Assembly (NCBI GenBank): GCA_900545275.1
Contig: UQYG01000002.1
Coordinates: 62,001 to 126,000 of the forward strand
Reading direction: 5' to 3'
DNA: 64,000 nucleotides
DNA from: an uncultured Sutterella sp.
Lineage (GTDB): Bacteria; Pseudomonadota; Gammaproteobacteria; Burkholderiales; Burkholderiaceae_F
The position numbers and the translations under genes are program-made. A model generated the notes under the pieces. That model was not told the origin of the DNA. It did no database searches and saw only the letters and a program-made list of their open reading frames with translations. Position 1 is the stretch's first letter. Every line of letters begins with the position of its first letter. Shown here piece by piece: positions 42,338-51,064 of the stretch.

Positions 42338-44146
42338 GTGATTCAAGGACTCTTTCGCAAGAGCGCCCTCTTTCTCGCGCTCGCCGGACTGACGTTCGCC
42401 GCCCAGGCCTACACCTTCAAACCGGGCGCATACGAAGTGACCACCCGCGGCAACGCCGGCCCGCTCACGGTCGTCACGACCTTTTCGAAAAACCGCATTG
42501 AAAAGATCGAGATCAAGACTTCGAACGACACCTCCTACGTGGGCGGCGTCGCCATGGAAAAGGTGCGAAACGAAATCCTCTCGAAGCAGCACTTGGGCGT
42601 CGACACGGTTTCGGGCGCCACGATGTCGTCGGCCGCGCTTTTGCGCGCGGTGGGCGAAGCGGCCGAGAAGGCCGGCGTTAGCGCCGAAAGTCTCGTGCCC
42701 CACAAGAAGCCCGTGGATCCCGCCGCGCTTCCCGCCGAAAAAATCACGACCGACGTCGTCGTGATCGGGGCGGGCGGCACGGGCCTTGCGGCCGCCGCGA
42801 CCGCCGCCGAAAAGGGCGCCAAGGTCCTCCTCATCGAAAAGATGCCCTTTGCGGGCGGCTCCTCCGCGCTCGCGGGCGGCGCCATCGTCGGCACCGGAAC
42901 GTCCTACCAGAAGGCCGCGGGCATCCGCGACGACGTCGACGACATGCTCGAAGACTGGGCCGAACACGACGAATCGGCCGTAAAGGGCGGCGACAAGGAC
43001 TATCCCGATCCCAAGCTTCGCCGTCTCATGCTCGAACGCAGCACCGAGGCCGTCGAATGGCTCGGCAAGACCGTGGGTCTCGAATTCGCCGAACCCCGTC
43101 CCTTCGGTCACGGCGGCGACAAGCGCGCCCACGCCCCGAAGGCGAGTCCCGTGCCCGCCAGCGGCATGGGAAGCTCTCCGGCGGGCGGCGCCTTCGTCGT
43201 GAAGGCCGTCGAGGACTACGCCAAGAAGCTCGGCGTCGCGATGCGATTCAACACGACCGCCTACGAGCTCGTCAAAAACGAGAAGGGCGAAGTCACGGGC
43301 GTTCTCGCCCACGACGGCAAGAAGCGCTATGAAATCGCCGCCGACGCGGTCGTTCTCGCCACGGGCGGCTTTGCGCACAACATGGAAATGATGGCCGAGC
43401 GCCTTCCCGTCTTCACGGTCGCGACCGAACGCTCCGTCGCCGCCAAAGGAGACACCGGAGACGGTCTCCGCATGGCTCTGAAGGCGGGTGCGACCGAAGC
43501 CGACGACTCCTGGGTGATCGGTCTGCATCTTCTTCCCCGCTACGACGAACTCAAGACCGCCATTACGGGCAAGTCCAAGCAGCGCGACCTCGTTCTCGTC
43601 AATGAAAAGGGCGAACGCTTCGTCAACGAAGCCCTCCCCTACGTGGCGGATCACTGCGGCATGCAACGCGTCTGCTGGGTCATCATCGACTCCTCCGACG
43701 TCAAGAAGGCCGACATCGCCGCCAAATACTTCAACTACGACGTGGCCGTCTACGGCGAAGACTTCACGAAGCTCGGACGCCGCATGGGCGTGCCCGCGGA
43801 AGTCTTTGCGAAGACCATGGCCGACTACAACGAAAACGCCGAAGACGGCGACGATCCGGTCTTCGGGAAGGACGAAGACTATCTTCGTCCGCTCGTCAAG
43901 GCCCCCTTCTTCGCGATCCGCGTGGAGCCGGGGCTCGGCGGAACGATCGGCGGCGTGAAGACCACGTCCGACTTCGAAGTGCTCGACAAGACGGGCAAGG
44001 TCATTCCCGGTCTCTACGCGGGCGGCGAAATGGCGAATCGTCCCTACTACGCCCGCAACTACGAATCCGGGACGGGACTCGGCCTCGCCTACGGCTCGGG
44101 CCGCACGGCGGGCGCCAAAGCGGCCGAACGCGCGAAGGGCAGATAA
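42338..44146 (+). CDS. Secreted FMN-binding, FAD-dependent fumarate-reductase-like flavoprotein
   Basis: 602 residues, GTG start at 42338 with a strong AGGAG site. Signal peptide about 1-24. An FMN-binding domain follows (about 25-110) with SGATMSSAAL, where the threonine is the expected covalent FMN site. Then a FAD domain with VVIGAGGTGLAAAATAAEKGAKVLLIEK (GxGxxG near 148) and the fumarate reductase/urocanate reductase fold ending in AGGEMANRPYYARNYESGTGLG. No CXXCH haem motif. The acceptor could be fumarate, urocanate, or another unsaturated carboxylate. Probably controlled by the upstream TetR protein. Confidence 0.85.
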   Translation: MIQGLFRKSALFLALAGLTFAAQAYTFKPGAYEVTTRGNAGPLTVVTTFSKNRIEKIEIKTSNDTSYVGGVAMEKVRNEILSKQHLGVDTVSGATMSSAALLRAVGEAAEKAGVSAESLVPHKKPVDPAALPAEKITTDVVVIGAGGTGLAAAATAAEKGAKVLLIEKMPFAGGSSALAGGAIVGTGTSYQKAAGIRDDVDDMLEDWAEHDESAVKGGDKDYPDPKLRRLMLERSTEAVEWLGKTVGLEFAEPRPFGHGGDKRAHAPKASPVPASGMGSSPAGGAFVVKAVEDYAKKLGVAMRFNTTAYELVKNEKGEVTGVLAHDGKKRYEIAADAVVLATGGFAHNMEMMAERLPVFTVATERSVAAKGDTGDGLRMALKAGATEADDSWVIGLHLLPRYDELKTAITGKSKQRDLVLVNEKGERFVNEALPYVADHCGMQRVCWVIIDSSDVKKADIAAKYFNYDVAVYGEDFTKLGRRMGVPAEVFAKTMADYNENAEDGDDPVFGKDEDYLRPLVKAPFFAIRVEPGLGGTIGGVKTTSDFEVLDKTGKVIPGLYAGGEMANRPYYARNYESGTGLGLAYGSGRTAGAKAAERAKGR

Positions 44147-44468
44147 ACTCGAAACCGCGAAACGGGTTTTCGAGAGCGACGCAGACGCTTTCGCGAAATC
44201 CGACAGAATCGGGAAGAACCGACGGAGGTTCTTCCCGTTTTTTTCCTCCGGTGAAAGACGGGATCCAAGGGACGGTCGTTTGAACCGAAGACCTCTTTTT
44301 CATTCCCGTACCGCCCTGTGCCCGCCGCGTTGAGCGGGACGGATCCGAAACCCACTCGGCATTCGTCCCGCCCGGCAAACCGTCATTGCCGTACGGGGCG
44401 CATCGCCTAAAAGCGACAACCCCGCCGCCGACGCGGACGAGGGTGCTGTCTGGAAGAGGGAAACGTCC
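44147..44468. other. Convergent intergenic region
   Basis: 322 bases between the flavoprotein reductase and porin genes. It holds a hairpin at about 44148-44174 (CTCGAAA/TTTTCGAG arms), the terminator at 44210-44244 and a small GC-rich dyad near 44322. No gene seen. Confidence 0.5.
44210..44244 (+). terminator. Terminator of the flavoprotein reductase gene
   Basis: CGGGAAGAACC (44210-44220) pairs with GGTTCTTCCCG (44227-44237), followed by seven T. Confidence 0.9.
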
Positions 44469-45602
44469 TCAGAACCGGTGCGAAAGACCGAACGTCACGC
44501 CGTACTTGGCGGCGTCTTCGTCGCTCGCGGCGACGTCGGCTCCGAAGTCCTCGTACCGATCCAGCATATAGCCCGCGCCGACGTAGAAGACGGTGCGTTT
44601 CGAGAGGTTGTAGTCGTAGCCCACCGAAACCGTGCAGCGCTTCATCGCCTTATCGGCGTCGACCGAGCTTTCGGCGTCCATGTAGCCCACGGCGGCATAA
44701 AGCTTGCCCGAAGCGATCGGAGCGGTGACGCCGAAATTCAAGGCATAACCGTCCTTTGCCACTCCGTTTCCGAAGACCGCGCTTTCGGCAATCTCGCCGT
44801 CGATGGCCGCCTTGCCGAGGTAGCGCATGTCGCGGAAGTAGTTGCCGGTCGCAAAAACCTTCACGACTTCAAAATCGTAGGCCAGACTCAGATACGCGCC
44901 AAGACTGGGATCCTCCGCCGTATCGGCGTAACGGTAGCTGTCGACGACCGCAATCGTGCTGAAGGGTCCCTTGAAGTACTGGGCGCCCAATCCAATGTAG
45001 CGGGTGGCGCTCCCGGAATTTTCCTCGCCGTCCTCTTCCGTCTCCTGGTCGATTCCGGAGGAATACTGCGCATGGAGCTGCAGTCCCGCCCACTTCGGCG
45101 TCGAATACATGACGACGTTGTCGAGACGCAGAAACTTCCCGGCAAAGACCGCGTTGTGGCCCCACATGACGCCCCAGCCGGTGCTCGTCGCGGAAAATTT
45201 CCCGGCCATGAGGCCCGAAGTCCCCGTCGACCCCGTCAGCGCGGTGAGGCGCCCGAAACGGAGCGTCCCGAGAACGTCGTCCCGCAGCCAAATGCTCGCT
45301 TCGCGGCCGAAGAGTCGGCCGCCGTCGCCGAGCGCGCCCGTGTCGCTGCTGAAGCCGTTTTCCAGAACGAAGCCGACCGTAAGCCGGTCGTTGATTTCTT
45401 CGGAACCTTTGAGCCCGAAGCGGCTGCCGAGATAGTTGCCGGTATCCATTTCAAACGTATCGGTCGTTTCCGAGACGCTCGTGTCGGCCCGGGTGTAGGA
45501 AAGTCCGGTGTTGATGACGCCGTAGGTCGTAATGTCGGCCGCAAAGGCCGAAGAGAGGGAGGCGGCCGCAAGTGCGGCCAGCGCGGTGAGTTTCTTTTGC
45601 AT
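44469..45602 (-). CDS. Gram-negative (betaproteobacterial) general porin
   Basis: 377 residues with a signal peptide (1-21, cleavage before ADITTYG). The mature protein starts with a beta-strand (DITTYGVINTGLSY), has the alternating hydrophobic pattern of a 16-strand porin and ends with the outer-membrane targeting Phe (GLSHRF). Typical of the OmpC/Porin_4 family in Burkholderiales. It follows the second flavoprotein reductase gene on the same strand, across a 93-base gap with a strong hairpin. Confidence 0.9.
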   Translation of the reverse strand: MQKKLTALAALAAASLSSAFAADITTYGVINTGLSYTRADTSVSETTDTFEMDTGNYLGSRFGLKGSEEINDRLTVGFVLENGFSSDTGALGDGGRLFGREASIWLRDDVLGTLRFGRLTALTGSTGTSGLMAGKFSATSTGWGVMWGHNAVFAGKFLRLDNVVMYSTPKWAGLQLHAQYSSGIDQETEEDGEENSGSATRYIGLGAQYFKGPFSTIAVVDSYRYADTAEDPSLGAYLSLAYDFEVVKVFATGNYFRDMRYLGKAAIDGEIAESAVFGNGVAKDGYALNFGVTAPIASGKLYAAVGYMDAESSVDADKAMKRCTVSVGYDYNLSKRTVFYVGAGYMLDRYEDFGADVAASDEDAAKYGVTFGLSHRF

Positions 45603-45632
45603 GTCGGTGTTTTCGTATTTTGGAGGTTGGCG

Positions 45633-45666
45633 CCCGGACCCGCTCTTTTTCCGCGGCGGGTCCGGG
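45633..45666 (-). promoter_or_regulatory. GC-rich hairpin between the flavoprotein reductase and porin genes
   Basis: CCCGGACCCGC (45633-45643) and GCGGGTCCGGG (45656-45666) form a perfect 11-bp stem with no T-run. It resembles the speF-potE intercistronic hairpin in position and style; it may uncouple expression of the two genes. Confidence 0.6.
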
Positions 45667-45695
45667 GTGGTTTTACCGGGACGCTCTTTCGGGCG

Positions 45696-47615
45696 TTACT
45701 TCTTCGAGACTTCCTTTCCGGCGATGTGTCCGAAGACGAGAAGATCGGTCAGTGCATTGCGGCCCAAGCGGTTCGAGCCGTGGATGCCGCCCGTGATTTC
45801 ACCCGCGGCGTAGAGCCCCGGAATGACCTTGCCGTCGGCGTCGAGAACCTGCGTCTTTTCGTTGATCTTCAGACCGCCCATGGTGTGATGGATGGTCGTC
45901 GTGATCGGTACGGCGTAGAAAGGCGCCTTTTCAACCGTAAGTCCCATGAGGATCTTCGGAACCGGAAGTCCCTTTCCGTCCTCCTTGCGGGCCGCCTCGT
46001 TGTAGGTCTTGACGGTTTCGACAAAGGCGTCCGCCTTGATGCCGGCCTTCTTCGCGAGGTCTTCGAGCGTGTCCGCCTCAAAGGCGTAGCCGTGACCGAG
46101 GGCGATCTTCATGAGGTCGTCGCGGACCTTCTTTTGTTCGATCGTGCGGTGATCGAAAATCGCATAGGCCACCTTGTTGGGCTGCTCGAGAATCGCATGG
46201 GAAATTTCGTCGCGGCGCCCCGTTTCGTCGACAAAGCGCACGCCCTCGGCGTTCACGTACGGCGTATCCTGCGGACGGCCGGCGATGGCGGATTCCAGTT
46301 CGCCGTTTTTGGGGTTCCCGTGCGGATGGATCTGAATCCAGTCCATCCCTTCGAGCCCCGCTCCGACCTTCACGGCTTCTTCAATCACTTCGCCCGTCGT
46401 GCCCGGCTGATTCGACGTGGCCCGTACGCTGATGTTGTTGTACTTCCTCACCATTTCGAGATTGGCGCCGTACCCGCCCGCGGCCAGGACGACGTTCTTC
46501 CCGCTGAAGACCACTTTCTTTCCGTCGCGCTCGGCTTCCACACCCGTGACGCGTCCGCTCTCATCGCGCAGAATGCCCGTCACCTTCGTATTGGTGTAGA
46601 CGGTCGAACCCGCTTCGCGAACCTTTTCAGCGAGGGGCGCAATGTAGGCGTCGTAGGTCGAAATCGGCGTCTTGCCGTCCGCCTGGCGCGGCCACTGTCC
46701 GCGAGGGTAGATGCCGCCGATGCCGACGTCGATCCAGTGACGCGGCACGTGCATCCAAGTCATGTCGGACTGCTCGTCGAGCCACAGCATCGCTTCGGTC
46801 GCATTTTTCGCCATCGTGAGAACGAGTTTCGGATCGTTTTTGCAGTCGCCGCCCATGATGGTCTGCAACGCGAAGAGTTCGGGAGAATCGAAGAGATACT
46901 TTCTGCCGGCGGCGTCGTGCTCGGCGAGCTGCTTCTTGACGACCTGCTGCAGCCGGGCCGCCTCCTTCGAACAAGCCGGACGATCCGTGTACTTCGCGAT
47001 GATGTCGCGCACCGCGGGCGTCATGTCGAGAAGTTTCGTGGGATCGGGGTCCATCGCGGACATGTTCCCTTCGGAACGCGCCGTATTGCCGCCCAACATC
47101 GCCATCTTTTCGAGAACGATCACGGTCGCGCCGTTATCGACGGCCGTGGCGGCCGCCACCATCCCGGCGCCGCCTCCGCCCACGACGATGACGTCGGCCT
47201 GCGTCACGAGGGGCGCGGCGTCGATCTTCTTGGCCTCGACCTTTTTATGGAATTCCCCGGCATCGGCCCCGGCCTTCGCGAGCGCCGCCTCCACGCCCTT
47301 TCTCAGGGCGTCGGACGTAATCGTGGCGCCCGAGATCGAATCGACCAGCACGCTCTGGTGCGCGACCATTTCCCCGGGCATTCCCTCGGTGGCGAGCGAC
47401 CCGATTCCCGGCGTTTCCGAATGTTTGACGACCTTCACGTCCCGGATCGCCGACGCGTCCACGGTGACTTCCACCGTCATGTCTCCGTTTCGGGCGGGAA
47501 CCGTCGCGCTGTATGTCCCCGGCGTCATGGCCCAGGCGCCGCCGAGTGCGGAAATACCGCAAACGAACGCCGTGACCTTCGCGATTTCGCTCCGACGCAT
47601 CATTGCAAACTTCAT
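45696..47615 (-). CDS. Secreted FMN-binding fumarate-reductase/urocanate-reductase-like flavoprotein
   Basis: 639 residues. ATG 47615 with AGGAG upstream. Signal peptide about 1-29. FMN-binding domain (30-115) with SISGATITSDAL; FAD domain with VIVVGGGGAGMVAAATAVDNGATVIVLEK (read in parts) and a C-terminal GGIHGSNRLGRNALTD motif of FccA/UrdA-type reductases. No haem-binding motif. It differs clearly from the protein at 42338, so the two have different substrates or electron donors. It is divergent from a LysR gene, and the porin downstream may import its substrate. Confidence 0.87.
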   Translation of the reverse strand: MKFAMMRRSEIAKVTAFVCGISALGGAWAMTPGTYSATVPARNGDMTVEVTVDASAIRDVKVVKHSETPGIGSLATEGMPGEMVAHQSVLVDSISGATITSDALRKGVEAALAKAGADAGEFHKKVEAKKIDAAPLVTQADVIVVGGGGAGMVAAATAVDNGATVIVLEKMAMLGGNTARSEGNMSAMDPDPTKLLDMTPAVRDIIAKYTDRPACSKEAARLQQVVKKQLAEHDAAGRKYLFDSPELFALQTIMGGDCKNDPKLVLTMAKNATEAMLWLDEQSDMTWMHVPRHWIDVGIGGIYPRGQWPRQADGKTPISTYDAYIAPLAEKVREAGSTVYTNTKVTGILRDESGRVTGVEAERDGKKVVFSGKNVVLAAGGYGANLEMVRKYNNISVRATSNQPGTTGEVIEEAVKVGAGLEGMDWIQIHPHGNPKNGELESAIAGRPQDTPYVNAEGVRFVDETGRRDEISHAILEQPNKVAYAIFDHRTIEQKKVRDDLMKIALGHGYAFEADTLEDLAKKAGIKADAFVETVKTYNEAARKEDGKGLPVPKILMGLTVEKAPFYAVPITTTIHHTMGGLKINEKTQVLDADGKVIPGLYAAGEITGGIHGSNRLGRNALTDLLVFGHIAGKEVSKK

Positions 47616-47739
47616 TTTTGACTCCTATCGGTTGAGGGCAGGACCGCGCCTGCAGACTTGAAGGAAAGTGTAAGGAGCGTCATACTGTCAAACCATTCAC
47701 TCATTCCCGCCTTCCACTGTCAATTTTCGAAGCGACACC

Positions 47740-48771
47740 ATGTCGGACAACACCGCCCCACAAACCTGCGAAACTTTTGCGCAGGCCCGCTCTCAGGCCG
47801 TCTCGCAATCCGCCCTGCCTTCTTTCGTACGGGATATCGACGCCGAGACCCTGTACTTTTTCGCAACGCTCTTTCGCACGGGCTCGCTCCCCCGTACGGC
47901 CGAGCGGATGGGCGTGAGTTTGTCGAGCGCCAACCGCATGCTCGCGAAACTGCGCCGGTATTGGAATGCGCCGCTTTTCGTGCGCTCAGGCGCCCTGATG
48001 CAGCCCACGCAGGAAGCCAAGGAAAAGTTCGAGAAGGTCGTCGCGCTCCTTCGCATGCTCGAAACCCTGGAGCGCGGTACGGAAGTGGACCCCGGGACTT
48101 TGAAGAGAACTGTTCGCGTTGCATGCTACGACAACGCCTTTGCGGCGACCCTGGGGTCGATCCATGCGGAACTCGCCCGCCTTCTCCCCCGCGTACGGTT
48201 TCAAGTGATCCAGGCCGACGAACACATGTTCGACCTGCTGCGCGAGGACAAGATCGACCTCCTCTTCTTCGCCCGCCAGGGACTGCAGCCCGACGTGCAT
48301 GCGGCGCCCGTCCTGACGACGCCCTACGTCTGCGTCGTACGCAGGGACCACCCTCTGGTCCGAGTCGCCAGCAGACACGGCGCCGTCGGCAAACCGGACC
48401 TGCGGCCCTACGGGCAGGTCCTCATCAACGCGCAGCCCGACCGCTACCGGCAGCCCAACAGTCCGGGGAACGGTTTCTTCAATCCCGACGACCCGGAAAA
48501 GATCGCGCTCGTCACGCCCTTCTTCCTGAGCGTTCCGATCTGCCTGAAAAACACCGACTGCTATTCGATCGTCCCGGAAGTGACGGCGAGACTCGCCTTC
48601 GACACTTCCGCACTGGAGCTTCTTCCCGTCACCGCCGACGCGCCGACCCTCACGATTTCGCTCGGCTGGCACGAACGGGCCCACAGCGATCCCGGCTCGC
48701 AGTACATCCGTTCCGTTCTTTTGGACCGGATCGCTCAGAGCACCCGGCGCATTTTCAAGGAATCGGACTGA
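47740..48771 (+). CDS. LysR-type transcriptional regulator
   Basis: 343 residues. The N-terminal winged helix-turn-helix is offset by about 30 residues (LYFFATLFRTGSLPRTAERMGVS, then SANRMLAKLRR). The C-terminal effector domain spans about 110-330 (VRVACYDNAFAATLG). Divergent from the flavoprotein reductase/porin operon 124 bases away and overlapping the DMT gene by TGATG, so it probably regulates one or both. Confidence 0.87.
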   Translation: MSDNTAPQTCETFAQARSQAVSQSALPSFVRDIDAETLYFFATLFRTGSLPRTAERMGVSLSSANRMLAKLRRYWNAPLFVRSGALMQPTQEAKEKFEKVVALLRMLETLERGTEVDPGTLKRTVRVACYDNAFAATLGSIHAELARLLPRVRFQVIQADEHMFDLLREDKIDLLFFARQGLQPDVHAAPVLTTPYVCVVRRDHPLVRVASRHGAVGKPDLRPYGQVLINAQPDRYRQPNSPGNGFFNPDDPEKIALVTPFFLSVPICLKNTDCYSIVPEVTARLAFDTSALELLPVTADAPTLTISLGWHERAHSDPGSQYIRSVLLDRIAQSTRRIFKESD

Positions 48772-49667
48772 TGCTGCAGTCGTTCTGGATATTGGCGTCG
48801 ACCTTTCTCACGGTCCTTACCTACATCTTCGTGAAGCTCGCCCCCGAAGGAACCTGGTTCGGGGACGTCTTTCTCGTGCGCTCCCTTTTTCTCTTCGGCG
48901 TGCTCTGGACGCTTGCCGCCGTGCGCCGCGTCCCCCTTGCGACGCGAAACGCCGGGTGGCACGCTTTTCGATCGGTTTTCGGCGTGACGGCGCTTTTGCT
49001 CAACATCGTGACCGTTCAGCACCTTCCGATCGGGACGGCGCAGACCCTCACCTTTACGGCGCCCTTGTTCGTCGCGGCCTTCAGCGTGATCCGCAGTCTG
49101 CTTCGGGGTCGGCCGATCAACATCGGACTCGTTGCCGCCGTCCTTGCGGGCTTCGCGGGCATTTGCCTGACGATGCGGCCGAGCCTGGATGCGGCGATGA
49201 CGGTTTTTTGCGCATTGGCGCTTTTCTCCGCCTCGCTGGCCGCAAGCACGTCGTTGGCGCTCAAAAAACTCGGCAGTCTCGGCGAACCCGTGGTCCGCAC
49301 GGCGTTCTATTTCGGCTGCGCCTCTCTGGCGGCGTCCATCGCTCTCTGGTGCGTCGGGTCTGAAAAAAGCCTTACCGAACTGCTGCTCACGCCGGAACTT
49401 CTTGCCGTCGGACTCACCACCGTCGGAGCGCAGCTCGCGCAGACGCAGGGATGGGGCCACGGCAAACCTCTTCTTTGCGCCAACCTGCAGTTTTCCGCCA
49501 TTCTCTTCAGCGTCGCCGGCGGCATGCTCATTTTTGACGAAGCGTACGATACGGGAACCTACGTCGGCATGTCGCTTGTTTTCCTCACGGAAATCGCCGC
49601 GACGGTTCTGCAGGCCCGAGACCATTCCCGTCAATCCGGGAAAAGCGGGCGCCTTCCGAAGGCGTAG
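48771..49667 (+). CDS. DMT-superfamily (EamA) membrane transporter
   Basis: 298 residues, ATG 48771 overlapping the LysR stop codon (TGATG), so translationally coupled. About ten hydrophobic segments with two EamA repeats (TLTFTAPLFVAAFSVI in the first). The 3' end overlaps the convergent MFS gene by 37 bases. Substrate unknown. Confidence 0.83.
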   Translation: MLQSFWILASTFLTVLTYIFVKLAPEGTWFGDVFLVRSLFLFGVLWTLAAVRRVPLATRNAGWHAFRSVFGVTALLLNIVTVQHLPIGTAQTLTFTAPLFVAAFSVIRSLLRGRPINIGLVAAVLAGFAGICLTMRPSLDAAMTVFCALALFSASLAASTSLALKKLGSLGEPVVRTAFYFGCASLAASIALWCVGSEKSLTELLLTPELLAVGLTTVGAQLAQTQGWGHGKPLLCANLQFSAILFSVAGGMLIFDEAYDTGTYVGMSLVFLTEIAATVLQARDHSRQSGKSGRLPKA

Positions 49668-50806
49668 AGCGCACTCGCGCCCCACACGGCAATCGAGCCG
49701 AGCAGGAAGGCGACGATCGCCCGGGGATCGTGCGCGAGGTCGAAGAGAACGCCGCAGATCCAGGGCCCGAGGCCCGCTATGACGTAGCCCGTTCCTTGGG
49801 CGAAACCGGAAATCAAAAAGAGTTCCGAGAGGTTCTTCGTCTTGCGGCTCATGACGAGCATGGCGAGACTGAAGGCGAGCCCCTGCGAGACCCCCGCCAT
49901 GAGGCAGCCGACGAAGGCGGCGCCCCCGCCCCGAAGCCACAGAAAGACCCCGACCGCGAAGTTGAGCGCACAGAGAAAGGAGGTCCCGCGCCCGCCGCCG
50001 CAGACGCGCACGATCCAGGGCGAGAAGATGCTCGCGGGCGCGCTGATCAGAAGAAAGGCCGCGACGCCGAAGCCCGCGTCCGCCGCGCTGAAGCCTTCGG
50101 TCTTGAGGATGGTCGGAAGCCACGCCGCCGTCGTGTAGATCGTCAGCGACTGCATGCTCATCACGAGCATCACCGCCCAGACCACGGGATTTCGAAAGAA
50201 TCCCGCGCCGAATCGGAAGCGGTTTTCCGCGACGCTTCCCTTCTTGGGCGCCGCCCGCCAGGCGAGAAGCGCCAGGGCCGAAAGCGCGACCCAAAGTCCG
50301 AAGGGAGCCGCAAGCGTCCCCCAGCGCTCCCACATCGGGACCGAGACGTAGGTTCCGATCGCGCCCGAAAAGCCGATGAAGCCCGTGAAAAGACCCATCG
50401 CCACGTCCGCTCGTTCGGGAAAGTTCTGCTTCAAAAGAACCGGCATCAGCACGTTGAGAAACGCGATCCCCGTCGCGATGAAGACGGTGGAGAGAAGAAG
50501 CGTCGCGTAGTTCGTAACGAGGCGCCCTGCGGCGCCGAGGAGAACGAGAAGAACGGAGAGCGTAAGCGCCCGCGAGAGTCCCGTGCGGGCGCTCACCACG
50601 GGACCGAGCAGACCGCAGAGGCCGAAGCACGCGATCGGAAGCGCGCAGAGAAAGCCGAAGGCGGAGTACCCGATCCCGAAGGTCGTCATGACGGGTTCGG
50701 TCAAAACGCCCACGCAGGTGACGGGCCCGCGCATGATGAGGATCATGGCGAGCAGCGCCGCAAGCAGCATGACGAGCGATCCGGTTTTCTCTCCTTCCCG
50801 AGGCAT
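49631..50806 (-). CDS. MFS transporter, CynX/NimT-like
   Basis: 391 residues, ATG 50806 with AAGGAAG. Twelve predicted membrane segments; N-terminal MILIMRGPVTCVGVLTEPV is typical of the cyanate/nitroimidazole (CynX/YeaN) branch of MFS. Probably a proton-coupled exporter of small organic compounds. The 3' end overlaps the DMT gene on the opposite strand by 37 bases. Confidence 0.83.
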   Translation of the reverse strand: MPREGEKTGSLVMLLAALLAMILIMRGPVTCVGVLTEPVMTTFGIGYSAFGFLCALPIACFGLCGLLGPVVSARTGLSRALTLSVLLVLLGAAGRLVTNYATLLLSTVFIATGIAFLNVLMPVLLKQNFPERADVAMGLFTGFIGFSGAIGTYVSVPMWERWGTLAAPFGLWVALSALALLAWRAAPKKGSVAENRFRFGAGFFRNPVVWAVMLVMSMQSLTIYTTAAWLPTILKTEGFSAADAGFGVAAFLLISAPASIFSPWIVRVCGGGRGTSFLCALNFAVGVFLWLRGGGAAFVGCLMAGVSQGLAFSLAMLVMSRKTKNLSELFLISGFAQGTGYVIAGLGPWICGVLFDLAHDPRAIVAFLLGSIAVWGASALYAFGRRPLFPD

Positions 50807-50971
50807 TCTGTTCTTCCTTATGGAGCGTGTGACGGCCGACGCGGCCGCCATTCGGATCCCTGAATTCTACGGCAGGATGGATTATTCAGGCTTGGGCGCG
50901 GCGATAAGATGCTTGTGCGGCATGACAAAATCTTAGGTTTAATTTCTCGGGTCTCGTCTGATAAATCAAAC

Positions 50972-51002
50972 GCGGTACCGCAGGATCTGCCCGCGATACC
51001 GC
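50972..51002 (-). terminator. Terminator of the first autotransporter
   Basis: GCGGTA and TACCGC arms with a partly paired inner region (plus-strand 50972-50977 and 50997-51002), followed on the minus strand by TTTGATTT. It lies about 60 bases past the autotransporter stop codon. Confidence 0.55.
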
Positions 51003-51064
51003 GTCAACCTTAAGTTCAGGCCATTCGCTTATGCGCCGGAACGACACGCGAAGCAATCGGGCCT

